Both the position numbers and the translations under genes were made by a program. Shown here piece after piece: positions 53,602 to 64,000 of a DNA stretch of 64,000 nucleotides (the first letter of the stretch is position 1; each line of letters opens with the position of its first letter). This stretch comes from Corythucha ciliata. Taxonomy: Eukaryota; Arthropoda; Insecta; Hemiptera; Tingidae. The stretch spans positions 19,073,009-19,137,008 of the forward strand of contig CM075938.1 in assembly GCA_038030265.1 (NCBI GenBank). Direction: 5' to 3'. Below the pieces are notes generated by a model. The model had not been told where the DNA came from, ran no database searches, and saw only the letters and a list, made by a program, of their open reading frames with translations.

Positions 53602-54180
53602 GATGAATTTTAGCTCTTTAAAACTCGGCGTTTCTGTTCACCTTCCTTGGCAACCGTCGAAGCGGTGGCAGAGAGCAAATGGATGGGTAGGGGGACTACC
53701 CTGTAACGATTTATCTTCGAGCAGCGAATCTTAGCGTGTCTAGTGAGGTTCCGAGGTTCTTCGATTTTTGTAAGGTCAAAAAACTTCTCACCATTAGTTG
53801 TCTATTGTATTGACGTTTTCCTAGCCCTCTAAATATTCATTATCGGAATCGCCAATAGACTAATTTCAATTAGTTACTTCATAGCCCATGTCTAAAAGAC
53901 TGCTCGAGCTTTTCCGGCTGGTGCTTGCCTAGGGCAGTATCTTCCCTCTCCCCGCCACACACATCCAACAAGTCCAAAATGTTAAGCCTAGGGTGGCATT
54001 TCAGGTCAAAAAAGTAACGTTCTTGCTCGTGAAACTTATTATTTTGCTATAGGCCGTAATCTGTTTCCTTGTTTAATAGACTCGTATTTTAGGCCCAGTA
54101 ATCGGCTCCAATGAACCGAGTAATTGAACTTCCAATTTACCAGATCGTGGTTGACATGATAGAGAACAATAATAGTAGTC
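53602..54180. other. Upstream region of the CFAP97-like gene, nothing else supported
   Basis: Presumably contains the promoter of the minus-strand CFAP97-like gene. No TATA box, repeat or RNA gene was recognised. Confidence 0.4.
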
Positions 54181-54296
54181 TATACCCTGTTCAAGATAAG
54201 AATAACCCCGATCTGTATGGTTTTTAATGTTTTATTAACGTGAAAAGAGAAAACAAACAGATGGATCTAAGGTATTCTTATCTTGAACAGGGTATA
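54181..54296. mobile_element. MITE I, mariner-like TA-flanked hairpin
   Basis: TATACCCTGTTCAAGATAAG at the left and CTTATCTTGAACAGGGTATA at the right, perfect inverted repeats, with TA at both outer ends as expected for a Tc1/mariner-type target duplication. 116 bp with no coding capacity. Confidence 0.85.
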
Positions 54297-54602
54297 GTAA
54301 AAGAAAGGTAGTAGATTGAACCAGCTGGTCGTAGTAGATTGAACTCTAAAGTTGTCATTGGGATTTGTTCGTAGGGGTCTGGAAATGGTGTACTCAAAAG
54401 TCCCCTCCTCTAGCCCACGAGCTTACTTCTGGACGTAGCAAAGCGTGCATCACTTTTCACTTTATTACCTGTAGTTCGTAAACTGTAGGTCCCACCCAAA
54501 AACACATGGGATAACAAAAAAAGTTGACAAAATTCCTCAAAAATCAGTCTTCGACAAGTTGTTTGTAGCTTCAACCGCTTAAGAGATAATAGCGTTAAAA
54601 GT

Positions 54603-54713
54603 GACACTATTCTCGAACCCCTTCACTGCTTTTTGTGAACAATGCGTTGTAGCGTCCTCGTCGTTGACGTTACGACATTGATGCATAGCAAAGAAGTTAA
54701 TCATCATGAAATT

Positions 54714-54756
<43 letters not shown>

Positions 54757-55316
54757 ACTCGCTTATCTCCAATAGGTGTCGAGATACACGCAGTAGGAGA
54801 AAATTCCCTAAAAACAAAAACTGTATTCTTATGGGGTGGTCCTGTTAATTTGATGAAAACGGCTATTAGATAAACTAGTTTTGTTAACTTATCACAGGTA
54901 ATTTGAAAAATAGCTTGAAATAATGTGTCTTTAACCGCTTTACGGTTCATTTTACGTCAAAGTTGGCTGTAGATGAGGATATTCGGTCTGTCCGACCTGA
55001 GAACTGTAATTATCGCGGGGACATGGAAACGAGCGTTCTCATAGTGAAAATTGCTCATGAAAAGGTCCCAGGCAACAAAGAAATTCCAGCGGAACCTTTT
55101 TTCCCCTCGGGTTACTGAAGCAAGCCGAAAAAATACTGCAGAACTTTTACTTGGGTGGTGGGCAACGTGATTTACCTGCAACGATCATCCTGCAATGCGA
55201 CTGCAGTCGTACAGATAATTACAGTTCTTTGGTGTTCATCAATGTCGTAACGTCAACGACGAGGACGCTACAACGCATTGTTCACAAAAAGCAGTGAAGA
55301 GATTCGAGAATAAGTG
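54603..55316. mobile_element. Inverted-repeat element, 85-bp arms, with poly-A tract
   Basis: The left arm 54603-54690 (cactattctcg, tcactgctttttgtgaacaa, tgcgttgtagcgtcctcgtc, gttgacgttacgacattgatg) is mirrored at 55232-55316. The 540-bp centre has a poly-A run at 54720-54753 and no recognised gene. Confidence 0.75.
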
Positions 55317-56651
55317 ATCTGTGGCGGTTCTAGGGGCCAAAAACAGGTGAGGCGATACCCCCTCCGCCCGTCCACCAACCCATACCATCACATCTGAGCA
55401 CAGAACAGCACAAGATGGAGCGCAACATAAAACATACACGCATAGCGTCAATTGCCTGTCAATACAGCCCTCTCTCCCCGCTACTGGAAAAATCATTCAA
55501 TGATCAATGTTTTCAAATTTTTCGGGTCCCGTTTCCCTTGCAATGACAAAGTAAGGACGGGTGAGAGTGATGGCTAGACGAATAGTTATTTCAACGCGCA
55601 GCTCTTAGCAAGTTCACTTACGAGTACCTAGATCCCAGAGCATGGAATTTGAAACAATTTTACCCTTTTTTATTGACGGGTTATTTTTAGGGTGGGTCTA
55701 TTTACATTAAAGAATTAAATCCATGAGATTCCTCCCATGAGCGGAACGGAGTTTCTATCAACATACAAATGATATCCGTAGGACGATTCATTTTCACCTC
55801 AGTAAGAGGACTATTGAAGTACTAAGTGTCAAATAGAATAAAAAATATTGAATAAACGATGTTTTTCTACCCACAGCTGGAAAGAATAAAGAACAGAAGC
55901 GGAAACAATTAATCAGGTATAAGTATGTATCACACTGTCATGACTGCCGGCCCGATAACTCACGAGATTGATAAAATAATATAAAAATACATAATATAAA
56001 TGCTAGTCTCCACCATGCGATCATAACGTTGATTTTCTACTTGTTAGCCGTTGGGCCGTCGCCTAACGAACGCACGCGCTTTAAGCGTGGCAGAGGGCAC
56101 CCCCTGGCCCCTTTACCATTCCCTCTACTCGTCCCCCGTCTTGCTCCTTAGGCAACGGTTAACATTTTTCCTCGCCCATCGGTTTCTCAGGGGGGATCTT
56201 AGGATCTGCACGACTACCGTCAATGAAGCGGACCAATTCAACTAATATAAGTGTCCATGCAGCCCAGGCGCGGATTCAAAGGGGGGGGGGGCGCATGGGC
56301 CAAAGGATTTTAGTTTTGATTTTTGGTTATTATACCTTCGCATGACCTGAGTGAAACGATGCCTACGATTTGTTTAAAGCTTGTAATGATGAAACTGTGC
56401 ATCCAAAGAGCATTATAAACACATAGTATAATTTTGTTAATGATAATGGTTCTATGAGGGTACTTCACGTCACTGGAAATCTACGTAGGCTACCTGTCTG
56501 TACTGTACGTGTTCCGATTGGACAGGTAAACTATTCGGTTTTGTACGAAAGTAAAACACCTAAGATATGTATAGTGAAAGGTCACTTTACGAACTGTTAT
56601 CAGACGTAATTTTTTCAGCATTATTCCCAGCGGGTTTCCCATGATTATATA
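55317..56651. other. Intergenic, no supported gene
   Basis: No exon-like sequence was recognised. A stretch at about 55321-55370 (ggcggttctaggggccaaaaacaggtgaggcg) faintly resembles a non-autonomous hAT end (compare CAGGGGCGG...GGTGAGGC at 27069 downward). A poly-G run lies at 56281-56291. Confidence 0.4.
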
Positions 56652-57094
56652 TGTCGCATCCACTTGGCGAAATTGTCCACTTCATGAAATGAATGTCCAT
56701 TTCACGAAGTGGCTCCACTTGTCGTAATTTTAAAAAATTACGACATCTGGACAAAAAAAAATATCCATTTCTTGAAAAGGGAATCGCGTTTGTCCAGTTG
56801 CTGAAATTAAGCTTCCTTACTACAAGTGGATGCACAACATAATTTTTTGCGGGTTTTTGAGTGTTCAATAAAATAACCTTTTTAAATTAAACAAAACTTG
56901 TTTCAGCATCAGAGATTCCTCACTCATCCATTTCACGAAAAGGATAATATTGTGCATCCACTTGCAGTAAGGAAGTTTGATTTCAGCAATTGGACAAACA
57001 CGAATTCCTTTTCAAGAAATGGAAATTTTTTTGTCCAGATGTCCTAATGTTTTGAAGTTATGGCAAGTGGAGTCACTTCGTGAAATGGACATTC
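56652..57094. mobile_element. Inverted-repeat element K
   Basis: Left arm 56652-56848 (catccacttg, gtccatttcacgaagtgg, ttgtccagttgctgaaat, cttccttactacaagtggatgca) and right arm 56950-57094 (tgcatccacttgcagtaaggaag, atttcagcaattggac, cacttcgtgaaatggac) are complementary. Internal repetition of the catttcacgaagtgg word gives secondary hairpins. Confidence 0.7.
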
Positions 57095-57263
57095 TACATT
57101 TTTTAAACTATATCTTGACATGTTTCTAATGGACCCTGAAGGCCCAAATTTCCTGATGGCTCTAGGAACATGTGTTTAGAATATTAACTGAATTTACCAC
57201 TTCTTTCGGTCCATATGAAACTTGTCAATCTATTAGCGTTCCCCATTTGCACAAAATTCTGCA

Positions 57264-57352
57264 TTTGGGCAGTTCATTTCCACCCGTCTTCACTGAATTA
57301 AATCATATGTTAGTGGAGAAGACGGGTGGAAATGAATAGCCCTGTTGCAGAA
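57264..57352. repeat. Short hairpin, cttc/gaag arms
   Basis: catttccacccgtcttcact is answered by agtggagaagacgggtggaaatg with a tatg-containing loop. A related hairpin (ttccacccgtcctctctgaa...tatggagaggacg) occurs at 62707-62760, so this may be a very short MITE family. Confidence 0.6.
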
Positions 57353-57358
57353 TTTTAG

Positions 57359-57743
57359 CCTGTCGGGAAAAGTGCATTTCATTCATGCGACAATCGAGTC
57401 AAACCTCATAAGTTAGAACGATATCAATCAATTATGAATGAAATTTAGGCCGGGATAAATATTTTAATTGCAAATAACTCCTCTAACAAGAGTCCGCCTT
57501 CCCATATCGTATAGGCAAGCAAACCGACTCTGTTTCATTTTTCATTTTCATAATTTTGTTCCCCCTCAGTTGGTGCCAAAAAAGGGGCCTGCGGTAAAAA
57601 GAAACACGATTTTATGATTTTGACTTTCTATACCACGGCCTAAATGTCATTCATAATTGATTGATATCGTACTAACTTATGAGGTTTGACTCGATTGTCG
57701 CATGAATGAAATGCACTTTTCCCGACAGGCTGCTGTCGGAACT
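57359..57743. mobile_element. MITE family B, copy 2
   Basis: cctgtcgggaaaagtgcatt ... aatgcacttttcccgacagg; interior words such as ggcggactcttgttagagg and ttttggcaccaactgaggg match copy 1 (21821-22237) in reverse orientation. The left outermost GTTCCGACAGCAG is missing, while the right end is complete. Confidence 0.85.
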
Positions 57744-57775
57744 TTGAAGACTCGAAATACTCAACCCGCTTTTGT

Positions 57776-58226
57776 TAAGCTTTGGTTTCCTAGGAAAGCG
57801 GTGCCGTAATATTACGTTAGAAAGTTTCCCTTTTAAATCAAGCCATAGTTGCCAAGAGAGCGGTAAACAGACAGCGGCACCGCTTCCATCGTGACGGTGA
57901 CGATGAACGTTTTTTCCTCGTAGCTCCAACTATTTGGTAGTATTTTCTTTTAACAACAGAATAGAGTCGTTTTCGGACAATATTAATTACAATTTCGCCA
58001 CCTTCCAGCGTCCAGGCAATTTTCACGCTCATTGTAAACAAAAAACGTTCACCGTCACCGTCAAAAATCGTTGATGAACAGTTCATCATCGTCATGAACG
58101 GCCGTCTCATTCGAAGCGGTGCCGCTGTCTGTTGACCGCTCTCTAGGCAACTACTGGTGTGATTTAAAAGGGGATTTTTTCTACCGCTATATTACGGCTC
58201 CGCTTTTCTAGGAAACCAAAGCTTTA
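57776..58226. mobile_element. MITE family A, copy 2
   Basis: AAGCTTTGGTTTCCTAGGAA ... TTTTCTAGGAAACCAAAGCTT with the same inner modules as the copy in the ALK intron (12172-12757), about 135 bp shorter in the middle. It starts only 32 bp after MITE B copy 2, so the two form a small cluster. Confidence 0.85.
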
Positions 58227-58924
58227 AGGTCGCAAGACATTCTGCTGGCACGCACACCTGCAGCGGATCCCTGGGCGAAGCTGGATTATTTGTACTCTTG
58301 AGGACATGGTCAACGAGGTGTTATTGATGAACAGTGAAGGGTAGATTATTTCAAATAGTCTGTAGCCTGATGGGGGGGGGGGGGATAAATGAGTGGTCTC
58401 AAGTAAATATTCCTAGCTAGAAATTAAATCTTAAGGGTATAGTAACCGCTGCAAACGGGTATGGGGTTGACACAGTTTTTGTGACTGTAAGGAATTGGGC
58501 ACAGAGTCATACTCCCCTCCTTGTACATTAGTTCATTTACATCAAAAAGTTGTCTTGGGCGTAGTGTTTGGAGGTTATAATGATAGGGCGGGTACCCTGG
58601 TGAATTTCATAATGCGGCGATTTCTTGTAGACCAGTCAAGCAAGTGGGAGGATAGAAGAAAAACATGCATTTTATGAACAATTGCTTGGTTATTTCTAAC
58701 AATCGCAGGTTATTTCTACACAAAAAACACTATTAGCGACCAAAAAATACGTTCTTCAATAAATTACATTTCAATTTTTTATACAAAGAAATCATTATGA
58801 CGTTTAGGCACACAAAAACGAGCCTCATTTTTTTCTTCTTTTTTAATAGAAAGACACCTCCACTTCAAAGTGGACCTTTTCAAGTTCCCCGGGAAATGTT
58901 TAAATCTCAAGTAACCCTTTGTTT
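58227..58924. other. Intergenic, nothing supported
   Basis: Contains a poly-G run near 58373-58383. No exon, hairpin or RNA gene was recognised. Confidence 0.4.
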
Positions 58925-59131
58925 AGGGGCCCATACACGATCAACCAGGTTGACAACATAGTTTTGCTAAATTGCGTGTTGACAATCATGCTGACGGTCT
59001 GTGGGGAACTTGGTGGTCGAACATTTGAAATTTTAACCACCAACCTCCCTACGAGCCAACTTGGATGTCAACACGCTACACTATATTGTAAACTAAGTTG
59101 ACAACCAGGTTGATCGTATATGGGCCCTTTT
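58925..59131. mobile_element. MITE J (207-bp hairpin)
   Basis: GGGCCCATACACGATCAACC at the left and GGTTGATCGTATATGGGCCC at the right. The inner region carries a second mirrored pair (aacttggtggtcg, aaccaccaacc). It lies about 140 bp beyond the MACROD stop codon. Confidence 0.8.
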
Positions 59132-59273
59132 AAGTAGAAAGGTCTTCAGCTGTTTGATTTGCTTTATGAATTAAAAAAGTTAACAAAAATATAAAAGATT
59201 CTCGAAAAGTTCGTTCAGTCTCACCCTGAGTTCTGACTTTTTTTTTTAGGTCTACAAATCAACTTTGAACAAT

Positions 59274-60253
59274 CTACTCGACTGGAAAGTAAATCTGCAT
59301 AAGCCACTCGTAGTAGGCAACATCCTTCGGTAGGAATAAGCAGAAGATGATGCGATCGAACTAGGAAAAATATGGAGGGGGGATTTAATTAAAAAATTTA
59401 AAATCTTGAATGCTGTAGTCTACCTCATCGCTCCGTTCTGTCAGAAACTCTCTGACTGTGTGAATGGCAACAACAGCAGCTTTTACGTGAGGGTAACCTT
59501 TAAAAAATAATCGTCAAATTCGTGAGTTATTCGAGTTAAAATTGTATGAAATTACCATAAATTCCTGTGGATATACAAGGGAAGGCCTGAAAAACAAATA
59601 TGTTAAAAAGGGTATTGGGATAGTCTTTGAGAGACTTACGATTGTCCTAATATTGTTTGCAACCGCAAGATTAAGACAGTTTTTGTAGCAAGATTTTAAC
59701 ACGTTTGGTTGCTCCCCTCTGGGGCCTACTGTGTGAATCACACCTGTAAAACAACGTAAAAAAAAATCAGATATCCCCCACATTTACCAACAGGGACCCC
59801 GAAGCCTTACTTTTAACTGGCAAACGGTATCCTCCGGTGATTTTCGCCTGCCCAGTCTCGCATCCCAGCAAAAATTTACACTCTGCGGAGAGATTAGGAC
59901 CGGCTGCTTGATGTATAGCGCCGTCGACGCCGCCACCACCCAACAGGGAGTTATTGGCGGCGTTGACTATGGCATCTACCTGGAGTTTTGTGATGTCGCA
60001 GGCGTGTATGGAGACTTTTTCGTTCAAGGAATCGTCTTTTTTGAAGCCTTTATTCCTCAATTCGTCTATTTTGCCTTTTAGTAGTTCTTCTCGTGCTTTG
60101 GAGAGCAGGAGGAAAAGTAAAAACACAACATTATCAGGCAATATTTGCTACATACTTACGATTTTGTTTTCGTAGTCTCTCTTTGTTCTCCTCGTAGTAT
60201 ACTCGCCATGTTGGTATATCGCTCACTTTCTCGATCCTAGTTTGGGAATGCAT
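59274..60253 (-). CDS. MACROD-type macro domain ADP-ribosyl hydrolase
   Basis: Six exons, all phase-consistent: 60253-60160 (start [10 protein letters not shown]), 60095-59811, 59743-59640, 59586-59556, 59497-59424, 59360-59274 (TAG). The product is about 224 residues, the size of a single-domain MACROD protein. The macro domain reads [34 protein letters not shown], then [45 protein letters not shown] and [11 protein letters not shown], in family order. The NAAN and [10 protein letters not shown] segments that form the ADP-ribose pocket of MacroD1/D2 are intact, so it likely removes mono-ADP-ribose from acidic side chains and hydrolyses O-acetyl-ADP-ribose. No clear mitochondrial leader is seen. 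The second-exon acceptor is ctccaaag|CACGAG. MACROD1 versus MACROD2 cannot be decided. Confidence 0.93.
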
Positions 60254-62300
60254 TCTTCTAGGTTCACCTTCACCACAGAAAGGCAAAAAAATTCAATTAA
60301 GATGTGAGTATGGTGTGGTAACACACACAAGGTGTGTTCGTTTGTAGTTCAGAGCTGGTGAGCCCTGAACTACATTGGGATTGATGTCATCTTTACAATA
60401 ACGGTTGTCTGAGATGAAAAAAAGAGACAAAAAACGAGCAGGGTCCCCTAAAGTAGTGGTGCACGCGGGATGGGAAATGAAAAGTCCCGTCCCGCGTTTT
60501 TTGGCTGAGTCCCCGTCCCGAACACTCAAGCCCCGTCGCGCGCGGGATTTCTCGCGTGTACCGCGGGACAAAAGATTATCTGATCGATCCCCCCCCCTCG
60601 CCAGATGTTTTCAAAGAGTCGTTTTCGGGTGGTTGTGATCAATGACCATCCGGGGGGGGGGGGACCCTTGTCCATAGGCGAATGCAGAAAAAGGATCAGG
60701 AGGAGGAGAATTTCAACAAAATGACAACATGGTCCCCGTCCTTCCCGCCAGGGCAGGGGGTTCCCACGAGATTTTTTTCGTGTTTTTGTTTTTTGCCTGT
60801 GACTCAAAAGATACAGGTTCTACAGACAAAATTCCATGTAAGATGCTAAAGAACGTTAAATTTAAAGAAATTTGAAGCTCTTCAACTTCGAAATTTAATA
60901 AAAAATGTTTCAACAGTGAATTTAGAAGGCTAAATTTACCGGTCAACAGCTCTTTGCAGGCCTAAGTACCGAGATACAGCCCTTTACAAACGTGCAGTCA
61001 GGCAAAATTTCCCAAGGTTTGGAATTCACTAAAATTATTCTTCGCATCGAATGGGGCAAAGGAAGGATAAAAGATGAGAGGGATTCGGATGTATTCAAAA
61101 TAGATATTTTGGGGCGAAAGACATGAATTTTCTGTAACATGCAGTGATTCAAAGAAGGCAAACGGATTATAGGAGATAGTTCGAGAGGCTAGTCACGTGG
61201 TCGCTCAAGGTTATGCCAGTCGTGGCGACTGTAGAGGAGAGGTAGTCAGCTTGCTTCGGGCTTCTGCCCTCTCTTTGAAAAATATGAAGTATCAGATGCG
61301 TGCTATAGCCAGAAACGCTATTACAGACGCTATTAGTAAGTAAACGAAGGATCACTATTGGGCGGACAGTTGAGCAAGCATTAGCATGAGGGGACAATCC
61401 CAGTGATCGAGATGGGGCGCTTTATGGCGCCTGTCGGAGTGTTATTACGGACGCGGAAAAACTGGGGAATTAACGTGAATTTTGCGTTGATACCAGGGCG
61501 CATTCGGGTTATGAGAGAGGTTGATGCTGGTGAAACTAGGGGCCGCTCAGGAAATAGGAGATCTTACCCGAAGGAGAGCGGGAGCCTAAGCTCCCAGTAA
61601 GCTTTACAATACCAGGTGGTCGGTTTGTACCCTGGGAGTCTGTTTGACGCACAACTATTGTCCTGTGCTGTGTAGACCTTAGGCACGGCCGAACCCCGAA
61701 GTCTTGGTGGGTAGGGGAATGAGACAGCAGCTCCGGAACTGTAGGGTATGTCAAACCGTACCACAAGGAGATCCAGAGTCAGGGTGTCTAAAATCCAGGG
61801 AAACCGGAAAGCTTCAAAGAAATTTCTTTAAAAGAGTCAAAGACTGTAAATTTATGAGAAAGGCCAGGGAAAAAAGGCAGTCTTCTCGTCTCCCTAGACT
61901 AGAGTCCTGCGAAAAATTACTGCCGAAGTGCATTTGTACTTTTTCAGACACATGACACCTTTTCAACAAAAAGTCAGCTTAGCGACGCAATACGTAATTG
62001 GTTATGGATCTCGCGGAAAATCGGGGTAAATTCCAAAATCACGAAATTTGTTTTTTCGTCGTAGATTACTTTTTCAAATTATAATTTACGAAACTGATTT
62101 ATAAAGAGTCATCTATCCACGATCCATCTATCGGTTTTTGATATGGACAAATCCAGCAGCCAAAGTTCGCAAAATTTGTTCTTGGTAGAGCGGAACTAAG
62201 GACCGTATTCATATTCATAGGCCCATATTTATAGACATTTCTTAAACTTAAATTTCCCTAAGTGGGCGTCAAAACAGATGATTTTATTCCAACAAAAACT
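60254..62300. other. Upstream of MACROD: repeats, no supported gene
   Basis: Small palindromes include gtagttcagagctggtgagccctgaactac (60341-60371) and a GC-rich patch (60465-60575, cgcgggat / cccgcg words). Poly-C/G runs lie at 60590-60597 and 60653-60663. ORFs on both strands in 61160-61770 have no recognised domain or splice context. Confidence 0.4.
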
Positions 62301-62307
62301 GGATTTT

Positions 62308-62396
62308 ACTTTTACTTAGGAGAATTTTAACTCAAGTAGCGACCTTGACTACGGGTCATAGTCGCTACTTTAGTTAAAATTCTCCTAAGTAAAAAT
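62308..62396. repeat. Near-perfect 89-bp hairpin
   Basis: acttaggagaattttaactc aagtagcgac ... gtcgctactttagttaaaat tctcctaagt: the two arms pair almost completely around a short loop (cttgactacgggtcata). This may be the folded end of a DNA transposon or a very small MITE. Confidence 0.75.
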
Positions 62397-62706
62397 CGAA
62401 GCAGTTTGACTGCTGGTACTGAGTCGTGAGTGTACACCACGTACCAAATTTGGATTGCATCCGTGCAGAAACACGGAAGTTATTGGCTGATCTGCAGATT
62501 AGAAATTCCCGTAAGTTGGGTCCTCCTGATGGGGAACTTGCATGAATGCCCGATTTGGGAGAAATGTATACCGGTGAATTGACACATGGACAGAAGGATA
62601 TCAACGGTAGTTGCTGCCCAATTGGGCTTCTAGTGATTTTTAAATAAATTTTAAAGTTCTTTAATGGCGTTTTCCATTCAATGCAATACACTAGTGTAGT
62701 GTAAGT

Positions 62707-62766
62707 TTTTCCACCCGTCCTCTCTGAATTGAAACATATGTTTATGGAGAGGACGCGGCACTATAC
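62707..62766. repeat. Short hairpin related to 57264-57352
   Basis: ttccacccgtcctctctgaattg and tatggagaggacg with a catatg centre. It shares ttccacccgtc-tct-ctgaatt with the 57.3-kb hairpin. A poly-T run of about 20 lies nearby at 62849-62869. Confidence 0.5.
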
Positions 62767-63138
62767 TTGGGAAGGGTGTTGAATGGAAATCGCTATAAGT
62801 GACGTCAATGTGCAGTAGTGAAACATTCGAGGGTGTTGTGTTCGAATGTTTTTTTTTTTTTTTTTTTTTACAAATAATAAGAAAAATGGAGAAATTGAAC
62901 CCCAGAAAACTCTCGCACCAAATTAAACTTTGTAGATCGACAAATATTTTTTCAATTATTCCTTGGTTATGCGCCATCAGTAGGCTCCCACTCGATACCC
63001 TGATCTAGATGTGCACTTCACACTCGTACTGCGCGGCGTTTCGGTCGGTATGAACTTCGTCATACGCGCACGATCGCCGAGAACGTCCACACGAAGCTGA
63101 GTCGTAGCTCGCTGCAGCCTTATGGCAAAATGGGCAAA

Positions 63139-63210
63139 AGCTGGATTTGAACCCAGGCCCACTGGTTTGCGAAGTGAGTATTGTATTCATTACACCGTCG
63201 AGTCACGCCC
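63139..63210 (-). repeat. tRNA-like sequence, probable SINE head
   Basis: On the minus strand the sequence runs ggcgtgactcgacggtgtaatgaa ... cttcgcaaac ... GGTTCAAATCC, with a good B box (63153 to 63143) and a weak A box and D arm. The T and acceptor stems do not close fully, so this is a tRNA relic or tRNA-derived SINE rather than a working tRNA. It continues as ordinary sequence toward 63000. Confidence 0.4.
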
Positions 63211-63306
63211 ATAGACCCACCAAGACGCATATGGCTGGCCACTTTCCTTAGTAAAATACGAAATCCGACGCTTTTGCCTTTGGTCTGTGGGACATACTCG
63301 ACAGTT

Positions 63307-63960
63307 CAGGCCTGCGGATTTAATTTTTCAAAATCTGCGGGTTTCACCATACACGAACGGATTTGTACCGTTGGTAAGTTTTTCCAAAGGCGAGGACAGC
63401 ACGTGAGTGGGCAACGACAGGCTAAAAACCCGCAGATTTGGCCCGTTGGAAAAACCCATGTGTGGCCGGGCGTTTGTATATTCGTCAAATACCGAGCAGC
63501 GAATACTCGGGTGCTCGCCTCGGCGGTTTCTTTCACACTTCAAAGTAGACAATAATGTTTGTCAAATACTGAGCATTTTCCTCGGCCACACATGTGGTGA
63601 AATAACTTAAGGTTCTAAGGAACTTCTAGTTTCGTAGAAATTGATACCTTCTAGCCCCGTCGTTGCAGCCACAACAAAGTCCGCTGTCGGTATCCATCCG
63701 TTGAAATCTGGACTCCACAAACATTTGTCCGTACTCGGTATTTGGCAAATTCCCAATATGTGGACAGGGTGCTTTTGCATGACAAACATTGGGCACTCCA
63801 CAATTGACAAATAATCGGTATTTGACAAATTTTTGGTATTTGGAAAATGCCGTTTGTGTGGCTGCACCTGAAATCTGCGGTTCTGGCCTGCCATTCCCCA
63901 CTCACGTGCAAGAAAGAAACCCGCAGGCCGCCCGTGAGAAAAATCTGCGGGCCCGGCCTA
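63307..63960. mobile_element. Imperfect inverted-repeat element with ctgcggg termini
   Basis: Left words (ggcctgcggatt, aatctgcgggtttc, gcacgtgagtggg, aacccgcagatttgg, cgtcaaataccgagc) recur inverted on the right (gtatttgacaaat, aaatctgcggttc, cccactcacgtgc, gaaacccgcaggcc, aaatctgcgggcccggcc). The arms are diverged and partly shuffled. The element may extend past the window end. Confidence 0.6.
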
Positions 63961-64000
63961 AGGTTCTGGCCTGTCAAAAAAACCGTTCCTGTATGGCTTG

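Noticed and set aside
61160..61770. Gene on either strand upstream of MACROD
   Set aside because: Overlapping ORFs of 60-77 codons without domains, acceptor/donor consistency or a clear frame preference.

Overview
This is a window of eukaryotic, metazoan nuclear DNA. Genes are split into many small exons by GT-AG introns, most 50 to 100 nt long, and the gene families are animal ones. I cannot fix the phylum. The ALK receptor has the invertebrate-style NPNYEFGG juxtamembrane motif, and the very compact introns fit an invertebrate genome crowded with small DNA transposons.

Four protein-coding genes can be reconstructed exon by exon with consistent splice phases. (1) Plus strand, 9603-16535: an ALK/LTK-type receptor tyrosine kinase (MAM, LDLa, MAM, glycine-rich region, EGF-like Cys segment, TM, kinase), with its first exons not found. 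(2) Minus strand, 48748-32463: a complete full-size ABCA1-like lipid transporter of 42 coding exons and about 2,173 residues. (3) Minus strand, 53601-52447: a small ciliary CFAP97/Hemingway-type gene of 5 exons. (4) Minus strand, 60253-59274: a complete 6-exon MACROD-type mono-ADP-ribosyl hydrolase. They do not form a pathway.

The rest is transposon-rich. Region 2.3-8.3 kb holds two neighbouring foldback elements with the same TAGTCCAG ends and 3-bp target duplications, then a MITE. Region 18-22 kb and the introns hold many hairpin MITEs, several in two or three copies. Region 22.6-29.3 kb is a 2.25-kb direct repeat whose second copy starts exactly at the terminus of a broken hAT (ZMYM1-like) transposon, so the two copies read as empty and filled versions of one site. 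Regions 29.4-30.4 kb and 45.0-45.8 kb hold strongly decayed short-period repeats. Region 49.7-51.5 kb holds a MITE and a foldback element carrying a Penelope-like 3' end. Region 54-59 kb is another MITE cluster, and 59.3-64 kb holds MACROD followed by repeats.

The most unusual signal is a set of four hammerhead-ribozyme-like cores on the plus strand (near 18.88, 33.83, 39.28 and 50.95 kb). Three sit in one palindromic repeat family, two of those within ABCA introns, and one lies in the Penelope-like 3' end. All exon boundaries were read by eye from splice signals, reading phase and family knowledge, without alignment or transcripts.
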